Below, piece by piece: positions 31,283 through 43,535 of a DNA stretch of 64,000 nt. The notes beneath the pieces are model-generated. The model saw only the letters and a list, made by a program, of their open reading frames with translations, ran no database searches and was not told the origin of the DNA. This DNA comes from Primulina eburnea. Its lineage: Eukaryota; Streptophyta; Magnoliopsida; Lamiales; Gesneriaceae. Where the stretch lies: contig NC_133118.1 of assembly GCF_022965805.1 (NCBI RefSeq), forward strand, positions 5,921,057 to 5,985,056, in the 5' to 3' direction. A program made the position numbers and the translations under genes. Position 1 is the stretch's first letter. Each line of letters starts with the position of its first letter.

Positions 31283-33262
31283 AGAGGTGTAAACAAACCG
31301 AATCAAGTCAAATATGATGAAATTTTGAAAGCTCGAATTAGTTATATTCAAGTTCGAGCTCGCTTCGAAGTTCAAAACTGTAAAAAAATTTGCTCAAGTT
31401 CGGATCACATTAAATCTGGAATTCGAGTTCAGACTCGATAGATTAAAACATGTTCACAAACTATTCGAACTATTGCTAAAAAAAATACTCGAATGACTCA
31501 AAATATATTTATTTAATATATAATTATATTATATTAATAAAATATTAAAGTTAATAAACAGCTCGCGAATTATCAAACAAAATAATATTAGTAAAATACT
31601 AATAATCAAAACTATATTTTTTTTTCCAATTTTATATCCAAAAATATCTCTATTATATATATTTTTATTATATATATATAATGACAAGACAATATGATGT
31701 CACCACGTAATCCCATGTACGCAAATGGATGATGGAATTTCAAACTGATTTTAGGCACCGAATTCCTATATAATATACCCTTTTGCAAAATCCACTTAAT
31801 GAACTAATACTTTGGTTCTTGTGAATAAAGAAAGATGCATGTTTTATTCCCCCTTCTACCATTGATATCTAGCTAGCAATGATCACACATTTGACACAAA
31901 ATCTACTTAAAATACACAAATCAATATAGAATAATCGGAAAATTTCGTCGAAAAAATGATAAATATTCGATATCATATAAATTTTCTTATAACAAAAAAT
32001 GAAAAGGGCAAAAAAAAAAAAACTTAAATTTTTTGGTTTAGTTTTTAGGTGCAAACACAATATATACTTAAGCTAAATATAAAGAAATCCCCAACCAATT
32101 GGGAGAAGGAATCAAACAATAAATATTCCTAGGCTGTTGGATTCCACATGGATTGCGATTCCAAGGCATTAGTGGGAAGTCTAATATCCCCATTTGCTCA
32201 CATCATGTTTTGCCTCTACTTTTTGTTTTTGCTCACCTCCTCCTATTTTTGACTTGTCTCATTTCATATATCCAAAGATTTGGAGTGCATTAATGGTGCA
32301 AATTTACACACTTTGAAAATAAAATGTGTATACATACATGTGTCAATGCGTGTATATCTAGAAGTGTCGGTAATAAATTTGACAACATAGACGTTTGACA
32401 GTTCTGTATTAAAAATATTTTGAAAATGGTTAAAGTCGAAATTTTTTGGGCCATGGACCCCTGCTATTAGCATTCTTGCTATGTCGATGGGGCATGGATC
32501 GGCATGGACGGAGCTTCCCTTGCTCCAGTGCGACCAGTGGTGAAGCAAGGAATTTGATACTATCCAAGCTAAGAAGTTTTAGGGTCATGGATCCTCGTAT
32601 CAACCGTGCCTAATTCGTGTAGCCCCACGTGTTGTGTCCGGTGCATGCTATTTTAGCCATGGACGAGGCATGGCTCAGTGATTATCGTGTCGCATTAGAC
32701 AAGCTCGACTAAGTTGTACGGTTGAATGAGCTAAGGATTTCGGGTGCGTACGTTCTTTCAATTTCGAAATCATTTCGCAAAAGCTTCTTAATAATGAATT
32801 TTGATGCTTATGTAGTTCTTTTTTGTTATTGCATGCTATATATGTATGTTATATGTGAATTTTGTAACTAGTATTGATATTTCATTATGCATGTTGATCA
32901 TCTCTATTTGTTGGAATTTTGCTTCTTTGTATTGGTATGTTCATTAGTCGGCTGAAGAGTCAGCTCTTAGATAAACACATAATATTTTTATATTTGATTT
33001 ATAGATTTTACACATTTACTAATGAGAAAAATAGCAAAATATATTAAATTTATTTGTCAGAATAAATTACAAAATTTAATAAGAATGTTGTATTTTTCCA
33101 TAAATATATAATTTTGTTTGTAATGAATATTTAAATGTATAATTTATATTTATTAAGTTCAGTTAAACTCGATAAAAGATTGAATAAGCTCATAAGACAT
33201 AAATATATATATATATTCGTTAAATAACAGCTTGACTCGGCTCGATAACATCTCTAGATCTT
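31283..33262. repeat. Possible degenerate DNA-transposon remnant
   Basis: The left end reads AGAGGTGTAAACAAACCGAA and is followed by TTCGAGCTCG-rich sequence; the right end reads GACTCGGCTCGATAACATCT. Such GAGGTGTAAAC / CTCGGCTCG ends mark a common plant TIR family, but the inverted ends match only loosely here and the interior holds unrelated AT-rich sequence. No transposase is visible. Confidence 0.3.
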
Positions 33263-33826
33263 CTTGTTTTCCAATGATCATGGTAACACGTACACCTATT
33301 ATGTTGTCATACGAATTACCTTTTGGTTCTTCTGACTCAACATGTTGTGTGTACGACAGTGTACATATTTTCATGTACTTTACTATGATCAATGTAGTGC
33401 ATTAAAAATTTTGTTTTGCGTATGTGAGTAATCAATCCCTTGACACTCCGTGCATTCTGGCTACTAAATCGACTCAAGGGTAACAAAAAAATCTATCGTA
33501 ACAATAAATAACATCGTGACAAGACGCATAATTCCATTATTCCAAAGGAAAACAGAAGGACAAAGTATATATCATAATTACATCATGCAAACCGTTAACC
33601 ATAACGAAACAAGATGTGGCTAATGTATCATCGTACATGAAACGCGATAGATAGTACTCTTTCGGATAAACATCTAACGAAAAAGATGAGTATATAGAAT
33701 ACATGTTGGAGATTTGTGGAGGACAAGTTAAAGAAAGACGTGCGATATGACTTTATGGTTCGTCTACGAATAAAACATACGAGACATGATAATGTAAGAA
33801 GTGGTCCTCAATCCTAGTTGAATCCA

Positions 33827-33827
33827 A

Positions 33828-33883
<56 letters not shown>
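33827..33883. repeat. (TA)n microsatellite
   Basis: More than 50 bp of uninterrupted TA. The neighbouring 32.3-34.3 kb is AT-rich with no gene that I can support. Confidence 0.92.
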
Positions 33884-33886
<3 letters not shown>

Positions 33887-34344
33887 CAACTTATTCTATG
33901 CAACAATATAAAGTATCTATATTCTACAAATAATTTCGTATCACCAAACTTTATAGAGATGTCTTCATCACGATTAGGTCGGCTGCACCAAAAATTGTAC
34001 GAAATATTTAGAATATATATATGCTTGATTCTTGTGGTATGAGGTCCAACAAGGATCATGGATAAATATTTTATAACATGTAAATTATATCAAGCATGAA
34101 ATTAAATTATAATATATATATATATATTATTCGTATTCATTGGTTAAGAAATACTTCCATAAACAAGTGAATGTAAATATTGAAGATTAGGTAAATTTCT
34201 ACATAACCAATGGGGTATATATGACATAACCTAATGTACGTGTAGAGGACAAATGATATAGTTTTCAAAAAATCTTCTCACATTTGATAAATTTTTTACT
34301 TAATTTAAAAGGGTAATATATGTGTTATGATCAAGTGCTTATCA

Positions 34345-34935
34345 TTAGACAAAAAATTATAGCTATCAGACAAGGCGCAATTTTATTATCTTACTTACTC
34401 GTGGCAACGTAAAATGCACCTACTTAGGGATCATGAGTTTGGGGAGTTCTTTTTCTATCTGCTAATATTATTTCATTTCTCTTTGTGATCATTGTTACCA
34501 TTTCTCTAACGTCGGCCATATCCTAAGCAGAAATAGTATTACTCATTAACATCTTGCGTCGACTCTTTTACACACACCTAGCCAACCAGATCAAGCAGTC
34601 CAAAGTCAGCAATTTGACGTACGAGATACTACTAGACCAAAAACTTATAGCTATTAGTCAATACACAACTTTATTTACTCATACTCGTGACAGAGCAGTG
34701 TATACCTACTTTGGTACTAATTAGTCAGGCTGTTAGTCTCATGAGTGTGGAAGCTGAGTGTCTCTGTTGGTGTTGTCTCATATTCCTTAGAGACCGGTCT
34801 TACCCTTTACCTACCGTCAGTCTTGTCTCTAGTAGATATAGTATTATCCGTTAAAATCTGACGTCACTTTTGTAATGCTCACCTAGTCAACCAGATCAAG
34901 CCTCACAACTTCAACAGCTTGACACAAGAGAACTT
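34345..34935. repeat. Diverged tandem duplication, two units of about 295 bp
   Basis: Both units run ATTAGACAAAAA/CTAGACCAAAAA, TTATAGCTAT, CTCGTG, ACCTACTT, GTCTC/CTAAC, ATAGTATTA, then CACCTAG.CAACCAGATCAAGC. Identity is moderate and the family is unknown. Confidence 0.65.
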
Positions 34936-35670
34936 CTCATGATGTCAACCATATCAATACTACTATTATTCATACATGCTTAACCCAACAATAAGTTACA
35001 TATCAGATGACTGAGCAGATCAAATTAATTTTTAAAATAAATTCACTTGGATTGTGTTTGGATTGGTGGAATTCAAATATATTCATATGCTTTTATCCTA
35101 GTTTAGTGAAAGAAAACAATAAACTTCAAATTCACATCTTCCATTTTATATAACGTTTTATGTTAGTTATGTGGGATTTCAAGTTCACCCAATAATGGAT
35201 GCATTTTAAATTCATTTTACTTCGTATAACAATTGTGTAAACAAGTAATGTGTGGATTTATGATTTCATCTATTGTTTCATTGTTAAAAATAAAAAAATA
35301 TAGTCAAAATCTATAGATTACAAATCCAATGCAACCTTAATTTTTCGAGAAAAACAAAAACGAATTTGTCAATTGATTCTTTGAGGCCATCGCCTCATGG
35401 ACCCATCTCAAAATTTTGAAATTCTTTACGAATACCCATCTATTTGCTATTAATTTTTAAGATATTCATATCTATACTATATATAATATAGTTTATAAAG
35501 TTACTGTATTTGCTCTTTAATCTTTATTTTGTATTTTTATTCCTCTTTTATAGTCCAAGTTAAGAGATTGATGAACTAGAGGACATCAGAGGTTAGATCT
35601 TTAATGAAATAAAAACACACAATATGATTTTGTAAACACAATATACAAGTAATGAAAAATAAGAAATAAT
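34936..35670. other. AT-rich sequence without a gene
   Basis: No supported coding or mobile feature. Confidence 0.35.
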
Positions 35671-35890
35671 AATTGGTGTTCGAGTTGGTGGAGAATGTAA
35701 ACGTTTGGCCAGTGGTCAGGAGTTCGATTCTCCATTCCAACACTTTTCGAGCAAATATGTCGCACATGGCTTGCAAGTGTTGTTTACCTGGCTAACGTGA
35801 TTTGCAGGTTATTATGTTAGTTCGAGTATTTACCCAATGTATATCAAAAAGTAGTGACTCTGTGTTCCTACGTAATAAAAATAATAAGGA
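35671..35890 (+). mobile_element. tRNA-derived SINE, Au-SINE-like
   Basis: A box-like GAGTTGGTGGAG and B box GAGTTCGATTCTCC lie about 40 bp apart, as in a Pol III promoter. The body has CCTGGCTAACGTGATTTGCAG and GAGTATTTACCCAATG, which resemble the Au SINE family of angiosperms, and the 3' end is AATAAAAATAATAA. It does not fold as a whole tRNA gene. Probably a retroposed, non-coding copy. Confidence 0.7.
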
Positions 35891-36180
35891 ATAACAATAT
35901 TGATGTTAGGATATTGTGGGGACCCGAACTTAATTCAATTCTTAATCACTTTCTGAGAATAATTAATCAATTATAATAAATAGGGTCTAATTTTTTTTTT
36001 TAAATACGAGAGTACGCAGTATATGAAATAAGTCTTATCTCATTTACAAGATCACTAATCAGATCTAAGTACAAGTCCTGTACAACAAGAAATCATAATA
36101 ACTACTGTTTCTTTACTACATCTTAGGTGATATAACAGATATACTCCTAAGTCCGGATCTCCACGCTAACTGTCTTCTCT

Positions 36181-37233
36181 GATATGATTCATATATGATG
36201 TTCTTGGCATGTTAGACATCGTATAATCGAAACCGGACTGAGGAACAGATACCATATGAAATTGTTATGATTTTTAGAGTTGAGTTGATTCAGAATTGAT
36301 ATCAGGATTGGAGTATTATGAGTATGAGATGTTAGGGTTGATATCTGACCAATATGGTAGTGCTGGATATATTGAAATTATGACGTTATGTTGTTGAAAC
36401 GGAATTTGATTTAATTCTGATTATATCCTGTATTGATTGAATGATGTATTGATATCGTACCCTTGATATTGTTATTATCAGATTGAGTATTGACAGGCTT
36501 GGGGTTCGAGACTTCGACTGAGTCAGAGTATCAGAAAGAAAGTTATAAATTAATGTTGAGTTGGGATTGCACAACTCGAGTGAGGTTTGACTCGAGTTTC
36601 CCTAAATCACATACTTAGTTTATTGCATTGATATTTTTAATTGATGAGATTGATGTTTGTAGTTTATTGATTTATAGTCACTGCATGTATTGACTACTGA
36701 TTCGTTTATTCAATGGCTGATTCACCTAGTCACCGACTGATTCATCTAGCTATCGGCCGATTCGCCTAGATATTGGCTGATTCGCTTAATTAATGGCTGA
36801 TTCCTCTAGTTACTGGCTGATTCGCTTAATTCTTGACTGATTCGTCAATTCTGTGGCTGTTTCGCCCAGACACTGGATGTATGAATTATATCGATGCCGT
36901 TTAGGGTTGATTCATTCCTACCGACTGAAATTCGATATTATTATTAATATCCAGACATCGGGATCCCTAGGTTAGAGTTGAGTCGAGTCTAAGACGACGC
37001 GTTGTTTGAGTCGAGCCTGAGTCTGAGTCTGAGTGTGAGCCATTTCTTGATATTGATTTATGTTTCTGATTTGATACATGTTATGAATATTTATTATATG
37101 CTTTTGTACATGTTTTATATGATTGCATGTGTACATTGTTTATACTGGGATTTATTCTCACCGGAGTTATCCGGTTGTTGTCTTGTTTTGTATGTGTGCA
37201 TGACAACAGGTGGGGCTGGATCAGGGTCAAGAA
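36181..37233. other. Inverted segment inside the 3' LTR
   Basis: This stretch is the reverse complement of about 41987-43044 in the right LTR. For example GATATGATTCATATATGATG at the left breakpoint is the complement of sequence near 43025-43044. A (TA)n run sits at the right breakpoint, and about 200 bp expected there are missing. The inverted counterpart of the GATTCRCC minisatellite is at about 36710-36880. Confidence 0.88.
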
Positions 37234-37307
37234 TATATATATATATAGATATATATATAAATACGCTGCATGCAAGGAAAATGGCACATCACACATTTTA
37301 CACGTCT

Positions 37308-37665
37308 CGCGCATATGCGCGACATCATCGGCGCATATGCGCGAGACTTACTGGTCTCGACGAAAAAGCTCCTCGGCAGCTCGCGCATATGCGCGCCCCA
37401 TCATCGCGCATATGCGCGAGACCTACTGTCTCGTGCAATGCAGTTCGCGCATATGCGCTCTTCCATCCGGCGAATATGCGCCAACCTTTCTGCCATGCGC
37501 GCGCAGGTGCGCGGATCACATTGCGCATGTGCGCCCAACCTTCTGGACTTGATACTCACCTTACGCATAACTCGTGCACATGCGCGCCCATATCTCGCGC
37601 ATATGCGCGAGGTCTTCTGCCACCCACGCACATGTGCGCGGCTCCTTGTCGCGCATGTGCGCGAG
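37308..37665. repeat. Array of GCGCATATGCGC palindromes, 3' LTR copy
   Basis: About a dozen boxes, several perfect (GCGCATATGCGC), others GCGCATGTGCGC or GCACATGCGC, in loosely paired spacing. Position corresponds to U3 near the LTR start in element orientation. Long frames crossing it come from the lack of stops in CG-rich repeats. Confidence 0.9.
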
Positions 37666-37861
37666 GTGTTCTGTCCTCGCACAATTCTCGTGTTTTCTTC
37701 CATCTTTTCCGGTCCGATCATTTTTATTTATAATCACCTTAATTATCTCCAAATCATTTCAAATTACGGTAATCGAATTCTCGGGCCTTACATTTCTCCG
37801 CCCTAAGATACGATTTCGTCCCCGAAATCATAGGTAATCAATTCAGATATATCAGAAAAAT

Positions 37862-38291
37862 CAGGGGCGGATCTAGGATTTAGGGACAGGGGGGGCAGCT
37901 AAGTTTATTTTGCGACGGTTTTCTCAAAAACCGTCGCCATATGGCGACGGTTATAAGAAACTCTCGGGAAATTTGCGACGGTTTTACAAAAACCGTCGCT
38001 ATATGGCCATGGTTTTAATAAACCGTCGCAACTTTTGCGACGGTTTTCGTCACAACCATCGCTAAGCCAGAAAAAATAAGCGCTCCCAGGTTTCGAAATC
38101 GGGCGGATGAAACATCATAAGTGGCTTTAGCCACTGAGATACATGGACGTATCATTCATTTTGGGGGGGCCATGTATATATATATCTATTTATATATTTA
38201 GTATAAAAAAATTTAATATATACTAAAATTTTTTTTTAAATTTTTTGGGGGGGCCGTGGCCCCCGTTCGCCCTACACTAAATCCGCCCCTG
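37862..38291. mobile_element. Non-autonomous hAT-like MITE (430 bp)
   Basis: Ends are CAGGGGCGGATCTAG and CTAAATCCGCCCCTG, inverted with few mismatches, and the 8-bp TSD AGAAAAAT is perfect at 37854-37861 and 38292-38299; 8-bp TSDs and CAGGGGCGG ends fit hAT. Inside are repeated GCGACGGTTTT...AAAACCGTCGC inverted repeats (37915-38075). No coding capacity. It sits just inside the 3' LTR of the Tekay-like element. Confidence 0.9.
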
Positions 38292-38689
38292 AGAAAAATG
38301 TATAGTATAGTTTAATCAGAAAATTTATCTCACTGAATCCATTCTGAAATCAATCTCATATCAGATTCTGTTTTCCAGGTAGTCTCTTAAATAGTCTGAA
38401 AATCTTACTAGGTTTTCAACAACAGAATAATTTCCATTCTGAAATATCTTTCTTTACGGATCTCTGATTTCAATCTGGAATATTAATTCAAGAAGTATAA
38501 TATCATAATACCACTTGACATAACTCTGATCAAATCAATCTCGCAATACTGGCTATACAACATCCGTATATATTAACCAACGATTCGTAACAACTCAACA
38601 CCATCAGCTGTTATCGATTTTTTTTTATCTCAATCAAAGATATATTCGATCTTTGGTCTCAAATACCAACAGTCATCATCCGACGTTGG

Positions 38690-38930
38690 CATATTCAGTC
38701 TGTTTATTATGAGCTGTTTTCATTTTCTTCTGAAATAGCTTCATCTTTTCAGTCATATCTCTGATCATATCAGGTTCAATCTCAGAAACCTCAGAGAAAC
38801 TATCCCAATAAAGAGGGGATCAATATGTTTTTCCATACAACGCTTCGAAAGGAGCCATCTCAATACTCGTTTGATAGTTGTTATTGTACGAAGACTCACA
38901 AATGACAATAAATCATGTCAATTAGTACTA
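38690..38930 (-). pseudogene. Integrase C-terminal remnant of the Tekay-like element
   Basis: The minus strand reads QTSIEMAPFEALYGK, a stop, then SPLYWD and EPDMIRDMTEKMKL: the region after the integrase core of Ty3 elements. It is broken by stops, and the DDE residues are not visible upstream. Confidence 0.75.
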
Positions 38931-40120
38931 AAATCCAACACTATAGTTCTTGGATATTATCCAGTATCCGGATAGTTCGCTCCGACCATCCGTCAATCTA
39001 TAGACGATAGGTGAAAGAGTTTATGATCTATTCTGCCAAAAATACAAAATCAACCGAAAATCATGGTATGATATCATCAACTTTGGCATTCAATACAGTC
39101 TAATTACATTTCTAACATACCTTTTAATCGTCTGATTTTATCTATATATCATCATGTATAACATCATACATGCGTATTCGAGCATTCTGTTGATTACAAT
39201 ACTGATCACATCGTATCATAGTCTTAGGAAGATTTCGACAGTTTCCTCACCGATCCATAGAAATGTACTCCCATTTCTATTTAAAAATCACTAATCTATA
39301 TAACCAATCTCCGGGTTTCCATCGTTCTGTTTTATCTATCGGTGATTAGACATTTTAGTACTAACTTTGCCACATCTACTCTCATCTGTTTCTATCAACA
39401 CCTTTTCTGCTATCAAACTGCACATTGAATAAATTATTGCACACTTCTGGCAATATTTATAATTTTAAATTCGGAACATCTGGCACAACAGATTGGTTAT
39501 TCATATACAATACATTATTACTTACCTGATTCAAACACGGATTCAGAACAATAGCAAGATTCAATCAGATTCAAAACATCACTCATTGGTACTGATCTGT
39601 TAAACTCATAAAACCGCAAATATCTGACACCAATATCCACCTCGGCCAACTAATTACGGTCTAATTCTGCTAAAATCAACAGATACATCATCTTGAGATA
39701 TAACACCTCCTGAATTCAATCTGTCTCAATCAGGCTTCACCATTTCAACCGTTTCTGATATCAAATCAAGGCTAAAATCAATCTCTCTAACTGGAATCAG
39801 GTCTGAAGTCTTATCTGGGGAAAACATCAATAACTTTCATATCATTGGTAAATCAGCCAATGATAGACTCAACTTCAGCAAATCAACTGAATACATAAGG
39901 AGTCCCTCTGCTCCTTTATGTAATAATCGAGTCGTAGATAGTACGGATTATCAAAGGAATTCTCAATCTAGAATCCTTATCTTACAATATTCATCCCTTG
40001 GCCATCTCAGGTCCGATTCTCTTCTGGAACTAATCTATGGTAGCTCTGTACTTGATCAGCATATCAATATCAGTAATGCAGTCCCAAAATCAGAGAACAT
40101 TAGTACAATACCATCTACCA
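38931..40120 (-). other. Decayed internal sequence of the Tekay-like element
   Basis: Between integrase and protease remnants only fragmentary coding traces appear; RT motifs such as YVDD are not seen. Most of RT/RNase H has been deleted or is beyond recognition. Confidence 0.5.
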
Positions 40121-40380
40121 CACAATCTAACTCGATCTCATTCTCATCCTACTGTAGTATACAATATTTTACAGAATTCACTGATATAAAACTCTCCCCA
40201 ACCGGTAAGGAGATACACTACAGTATATAAAGACTCAACAGGCAATGCATGACTCAATGCAATTCGTTCAAAAATAAACGTATGGGAAGCGTCTGTATTT
40301 ATTAATACAAAAACAGGATAACTACATTAAGAACAGTTACCTGCAACATCATCATCTGGTGCTTCCTGAGCCTGCTCCTC
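40121..40380 (-). pseudogene. Aspartic protease remnant
   Basis: The minus strand reads INTDASHTFIFERIALSHAL where the family has D-T-G-A-S-H; the catalytic Asp and the Gly are both replaced. Stops and frame changes follow. It continues the gag frame below. Confidence 0.75.
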
Positions 40381-40382
40381 GG

Positions 40383-41434
40383 TCAAAGCAAATACTCTGG
40401 CCTGCTGTCTAGGAGGCTGGCCAACTGTCTGGCTCCCTCCTGGCCTCTGCTGTGACTGAGATGGTGCTGGCTGAAATGAATGAACAGCAGCTGATCATCT
40501 ACTCCACTGTGCCGCTGATCCAAATGATTCGGCTCCCTGGGATCTTTGAGAACCCTTCTGTGGACATACTCTGGCAAAATGTCCCTGTTGTTTGCAGAAG
40601 TGGCAACTACCAAGTACTCCTTGGCATTGCTCAGTGGAATATCTCCCTCCACAAGTTCCGCAATAAACGCCAGTATAACTCTGTTGAGAACCACTGGAGC
40701 TAGAAGAGCTGCCCCCAGACTTCTTCAACGGTTTTCCTCTGGCCTTCAGAAAATCCTTCTTTCCACCACTGCTACTGCCACTCTCGAATCGGGGAGGTGG
40801 TTGTTGTGGTCTCGGTGCGGGAGGAACATCTGTAGCTCCTCTCTGCCTTATCAGGCCCGCTTTAGCACCCTTTGCTCTATTCATGGCATCAGCAAAGTTA
40901 TTTGGTCGCCCTGTGTTTACTAATGTCAAGATATCTGGATTCAAGCCATTGATGAACTGATCAGCAACGGCTTCGTCATTTTCAGCCACATGTGGAGCAA
41001 ACTTCAACAAGGTAGAGAACTTGGTCACGTATTCTTCAATGTTCAGCTGACCCTGTCTCAAATTGGCAAACTCCGCCCCCTTGTCTTTCCTGTACGACAC
41101 TGGGAAAAATCTCTGATAAAACTCAGTTTTAAATACATCCCAAGTAATAGTCGTACTCCAAGGCCCTCTTCATCGTAACCCACCAGCTCTTTGCAATGTC
41201 CTGCAACTGGTGTCCTATCAGCCGAACTCGTCGTTCATCTGTATACTCCAACGAATCAAACAACATTTCTATGTCATTCAACCAACTTTCACAGTCAACC
41301 AAAGACTCTGTTCCTTTCAGGGTTGGCGGTTTGAATGACTGAAATCTTTTCAATAACTTTTCCACAGGAGTGGCTGTAACATCCATGGGAGGATTCGAAG
41401 TACTACCCTGTTCCGGTATTCTTCTCGGAGGCAT
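40383..41434 (-). pseudogene. gag of the Tekay-like element, frameshifted
   Basis: It starts MPPRRIPEQGSTSNPP at 41434. The Gag core runs KRFQSFKPPTLKGTES, WLNDIEMLFDSLEYTDERRV, then a frameshift near 41150, then SYRKDKGAEFANLRQGQL and NGLNPDIL. A CX2CX4HX4C zinc knuckle (CHFCKQQGHFARVC) is intact near 40560. An in-frame TGA at 40493-40495 cuts the link to the protease. One frameshift plus one stop disable Gag-Pol. Confidence 0.88.
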
Positions 41435-41702
41435 ATCTGATAATCAAATGGATTAGTAACCCAATCCAATAAACCTGTTTCACTTCAGTCCCATTTTCCG
41501 ATCATCTTACTGCTGATCGAGAATCGGTTCAAATTCGTTCCCAATAATACATATTACACAATCAAATCAGATAAGTCAAGTAACATGTATTATATAAAGT
41601 AGTACAGCATGCTAGCAATCACAAGCAAGGAAAGAAAATTCAATCTACCCCACTCACTAGCTTCTATTTCAGTCTCAAGAACCTACAGTTCTAATACCTA
41701 CT

Positions 41703-41714
41703 GCTCTGATACCA
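41703..41714 (-). promoter_or_regulatory. Primer-binding site, initiator tRNA-Met type
   Basis: The minus strand reads TGGTATCAGAGC five bases inside the 5' LTR, the standard tRNA-iMet primer site. Confidence 0.92.
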
Positions 41715-42357
41715 CCTGTTGTGGGGACCCGAACTTAATTCAATTCTTAATCACTTTCTGAGAATAATTAATCAATTATAATAAACAAGATCTAAATATT
41801 TTTTTTTAAATACGAGAGTACGCAGCATATGAAATAAGTCTTATCTCATTTACAAGATCACTAATCAGATCTCAGTACAAGTCCTGTACAACAAGAAATC
41901 ATAATAACTACTGTTTCTTCACTACATCTTAGGTGATATAACAGATATACTCCTAAGTCCGGATCTCCACGCTAACTGTCTTCTCTCACCCTCTTCTTGC
42001 CCCTGATCCAGTCCCACCTGTTGTCATGCACACATACAAAACAAGACAACAACAGGATAACTCCGGTGAGAATAAATCCCAGTATAAACAATGTACACAT
42101 GCAATCATATAAAACATATACAAGAGCATATAATAAATATTCATAACATGTATCAAATCAGAAACATAAATCAATATCATGAAATGAATCACACTCAGAC
42201 TCAGACTCGACTCAAACAACGCATCATCTCAGACTCGACTCAACTCTAACCTAGGGATCCCGATGTCTGGATATTAATAATTATATCGAATTTCAATCGG
42301 TAGGAATGAATCAACCCTAAACGGCATCGATATAATTCATACATCCAGTGTCTGGGC

Positions 42358-42540
42358 GAAACAGCCACAGAATTGACGAATCAGTCAAGAATTAAGCGAA
42401 TCAGCGAGTAACTAGACGAATCAGCCATTAATTAAGCGAATCAGCCAATAGCTAGGCGAATCGGCCGATAGCTAGAGGAATCAGTCGGTGACTAGGTGAA
42501 TCAGCCATTGACTAAACGAATCAGTAGTCAATACATGCAG
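42358..42540. repeat. Minisatellite of about 21 bp, roughly nine units
   Basis: Units resemble GAATCAGCCAATAGCTAGGC. Diverged counterparts occur in LTR B (near 23820-23885) and, inverted, at 36710-36880. Confidence 0.8.
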
Positions 42541-43189
42541 TGACTATAAATCAATAGACTACAAACATCAATCTCATCAATTAAAAATATCAATGCAATA
42601 AACTAAGTATGTGATTTAGGGAAACTCGAGTCAAAACTCACTCGAGTTGTGCAATCCCAACTCAACATTAATTTATACCTTTCTTTCTGATACTCTGACT
42701 CGGTCGAAGTCTCGAACCCCAAGCCTGTCAATACTCAATCTGATAATAACAATATCGAGGGTACGATAGCAATACACCATTCAATCAATACTGGATATAA
42801 TCAGAATTAAATCAAATTCCGTTTCAACAACATAACGTCATAATTTCAATATATCCAGCACTACCATATTGGTCAGATATCAACCCTAACATCTCATACT
42901 CGATAATACTCCAATCCTGATATCAATTCTCAATCAACTCAACTTTAAAAATCATAACAATTTCATATGGTATCTGTTCCTCAGTCCGGTTTCGATTATA
43001 CGATGTCTAACATGCCAAGAACATCATATATGAATCATATCAGATTCTAGCAATACAATAATTTCAAACATATCAAAACGTAGCAAAACTTACGTCCAGT
43101 TGTAGCGAACGTCGATAGAAACACAGTACCGCAGTCAGATTCAAAATCGGATGGACGGATTTCTCACAAAAGGCGTAAGGATTTTCAAC

Positions 43190-43535
43190 CACGCATATGC
43201 GCGACATCATCGGCGCATATGCGCGAGACCTACTGGTCTCGACGGATAAGCTCCTCGGCAACTCGCGCATATGCGCGCCCCATCATCGCGCATATGCGCG
43301 AACCTACTGTCTCGTGCAATGCAGTTCGCGCATTTGCGTTCTTCCATCCGGCGCATATGCGCCAACCTCTCTGCCATGCGCGCGGATCACATCGCGCATG
43401 TGCGCCCAACCTTCTGGACTTGATACTCACCTTACGCATAGCTCGTGCACATGCGCCCCCATATCTCGCGCAGATGCGCGAGGTCTTATGCCACCCACGC
43501 GCATGTGCGCGGCTCCTTGTCGCGCATGTGCGCGA
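43190..43535. repeat. Array of GCGCATATGCGC palindromes, 5' LTR copy
   Basis: It matches the array at 37308-37665 box for box, with small changes such as GCGCATTTGCG and a lost box near 43385. Confidence 0.9.

Larger units (their letters stand above)
35915..37792 (-). repeat. 3' LTR of the Tekay-like element, rearranged
   Basis: It begins TGTGGGGACCCG and ends CTCGGGCCTTACA. Bases 35915-36180 and 37234-37792 match the right LTR in direct orientation; 36181-37233 match it in reverse complement. Confidence 0.88.

Noticed and set aside
35690..35745. tRNA gene
   Set aside because: A and B boxes are present but no cloverleaf with acceptor and anticodon stems forms; the downstream body fits a SINE.
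37002..37837. Overlapping frames up to 243 aa in the palindrome arrays (also 43197-43764 and 27057-27462)
   Set aside because: Open frames occur on both strands because the CG-rich palindromes lack stops; the region is LTR.
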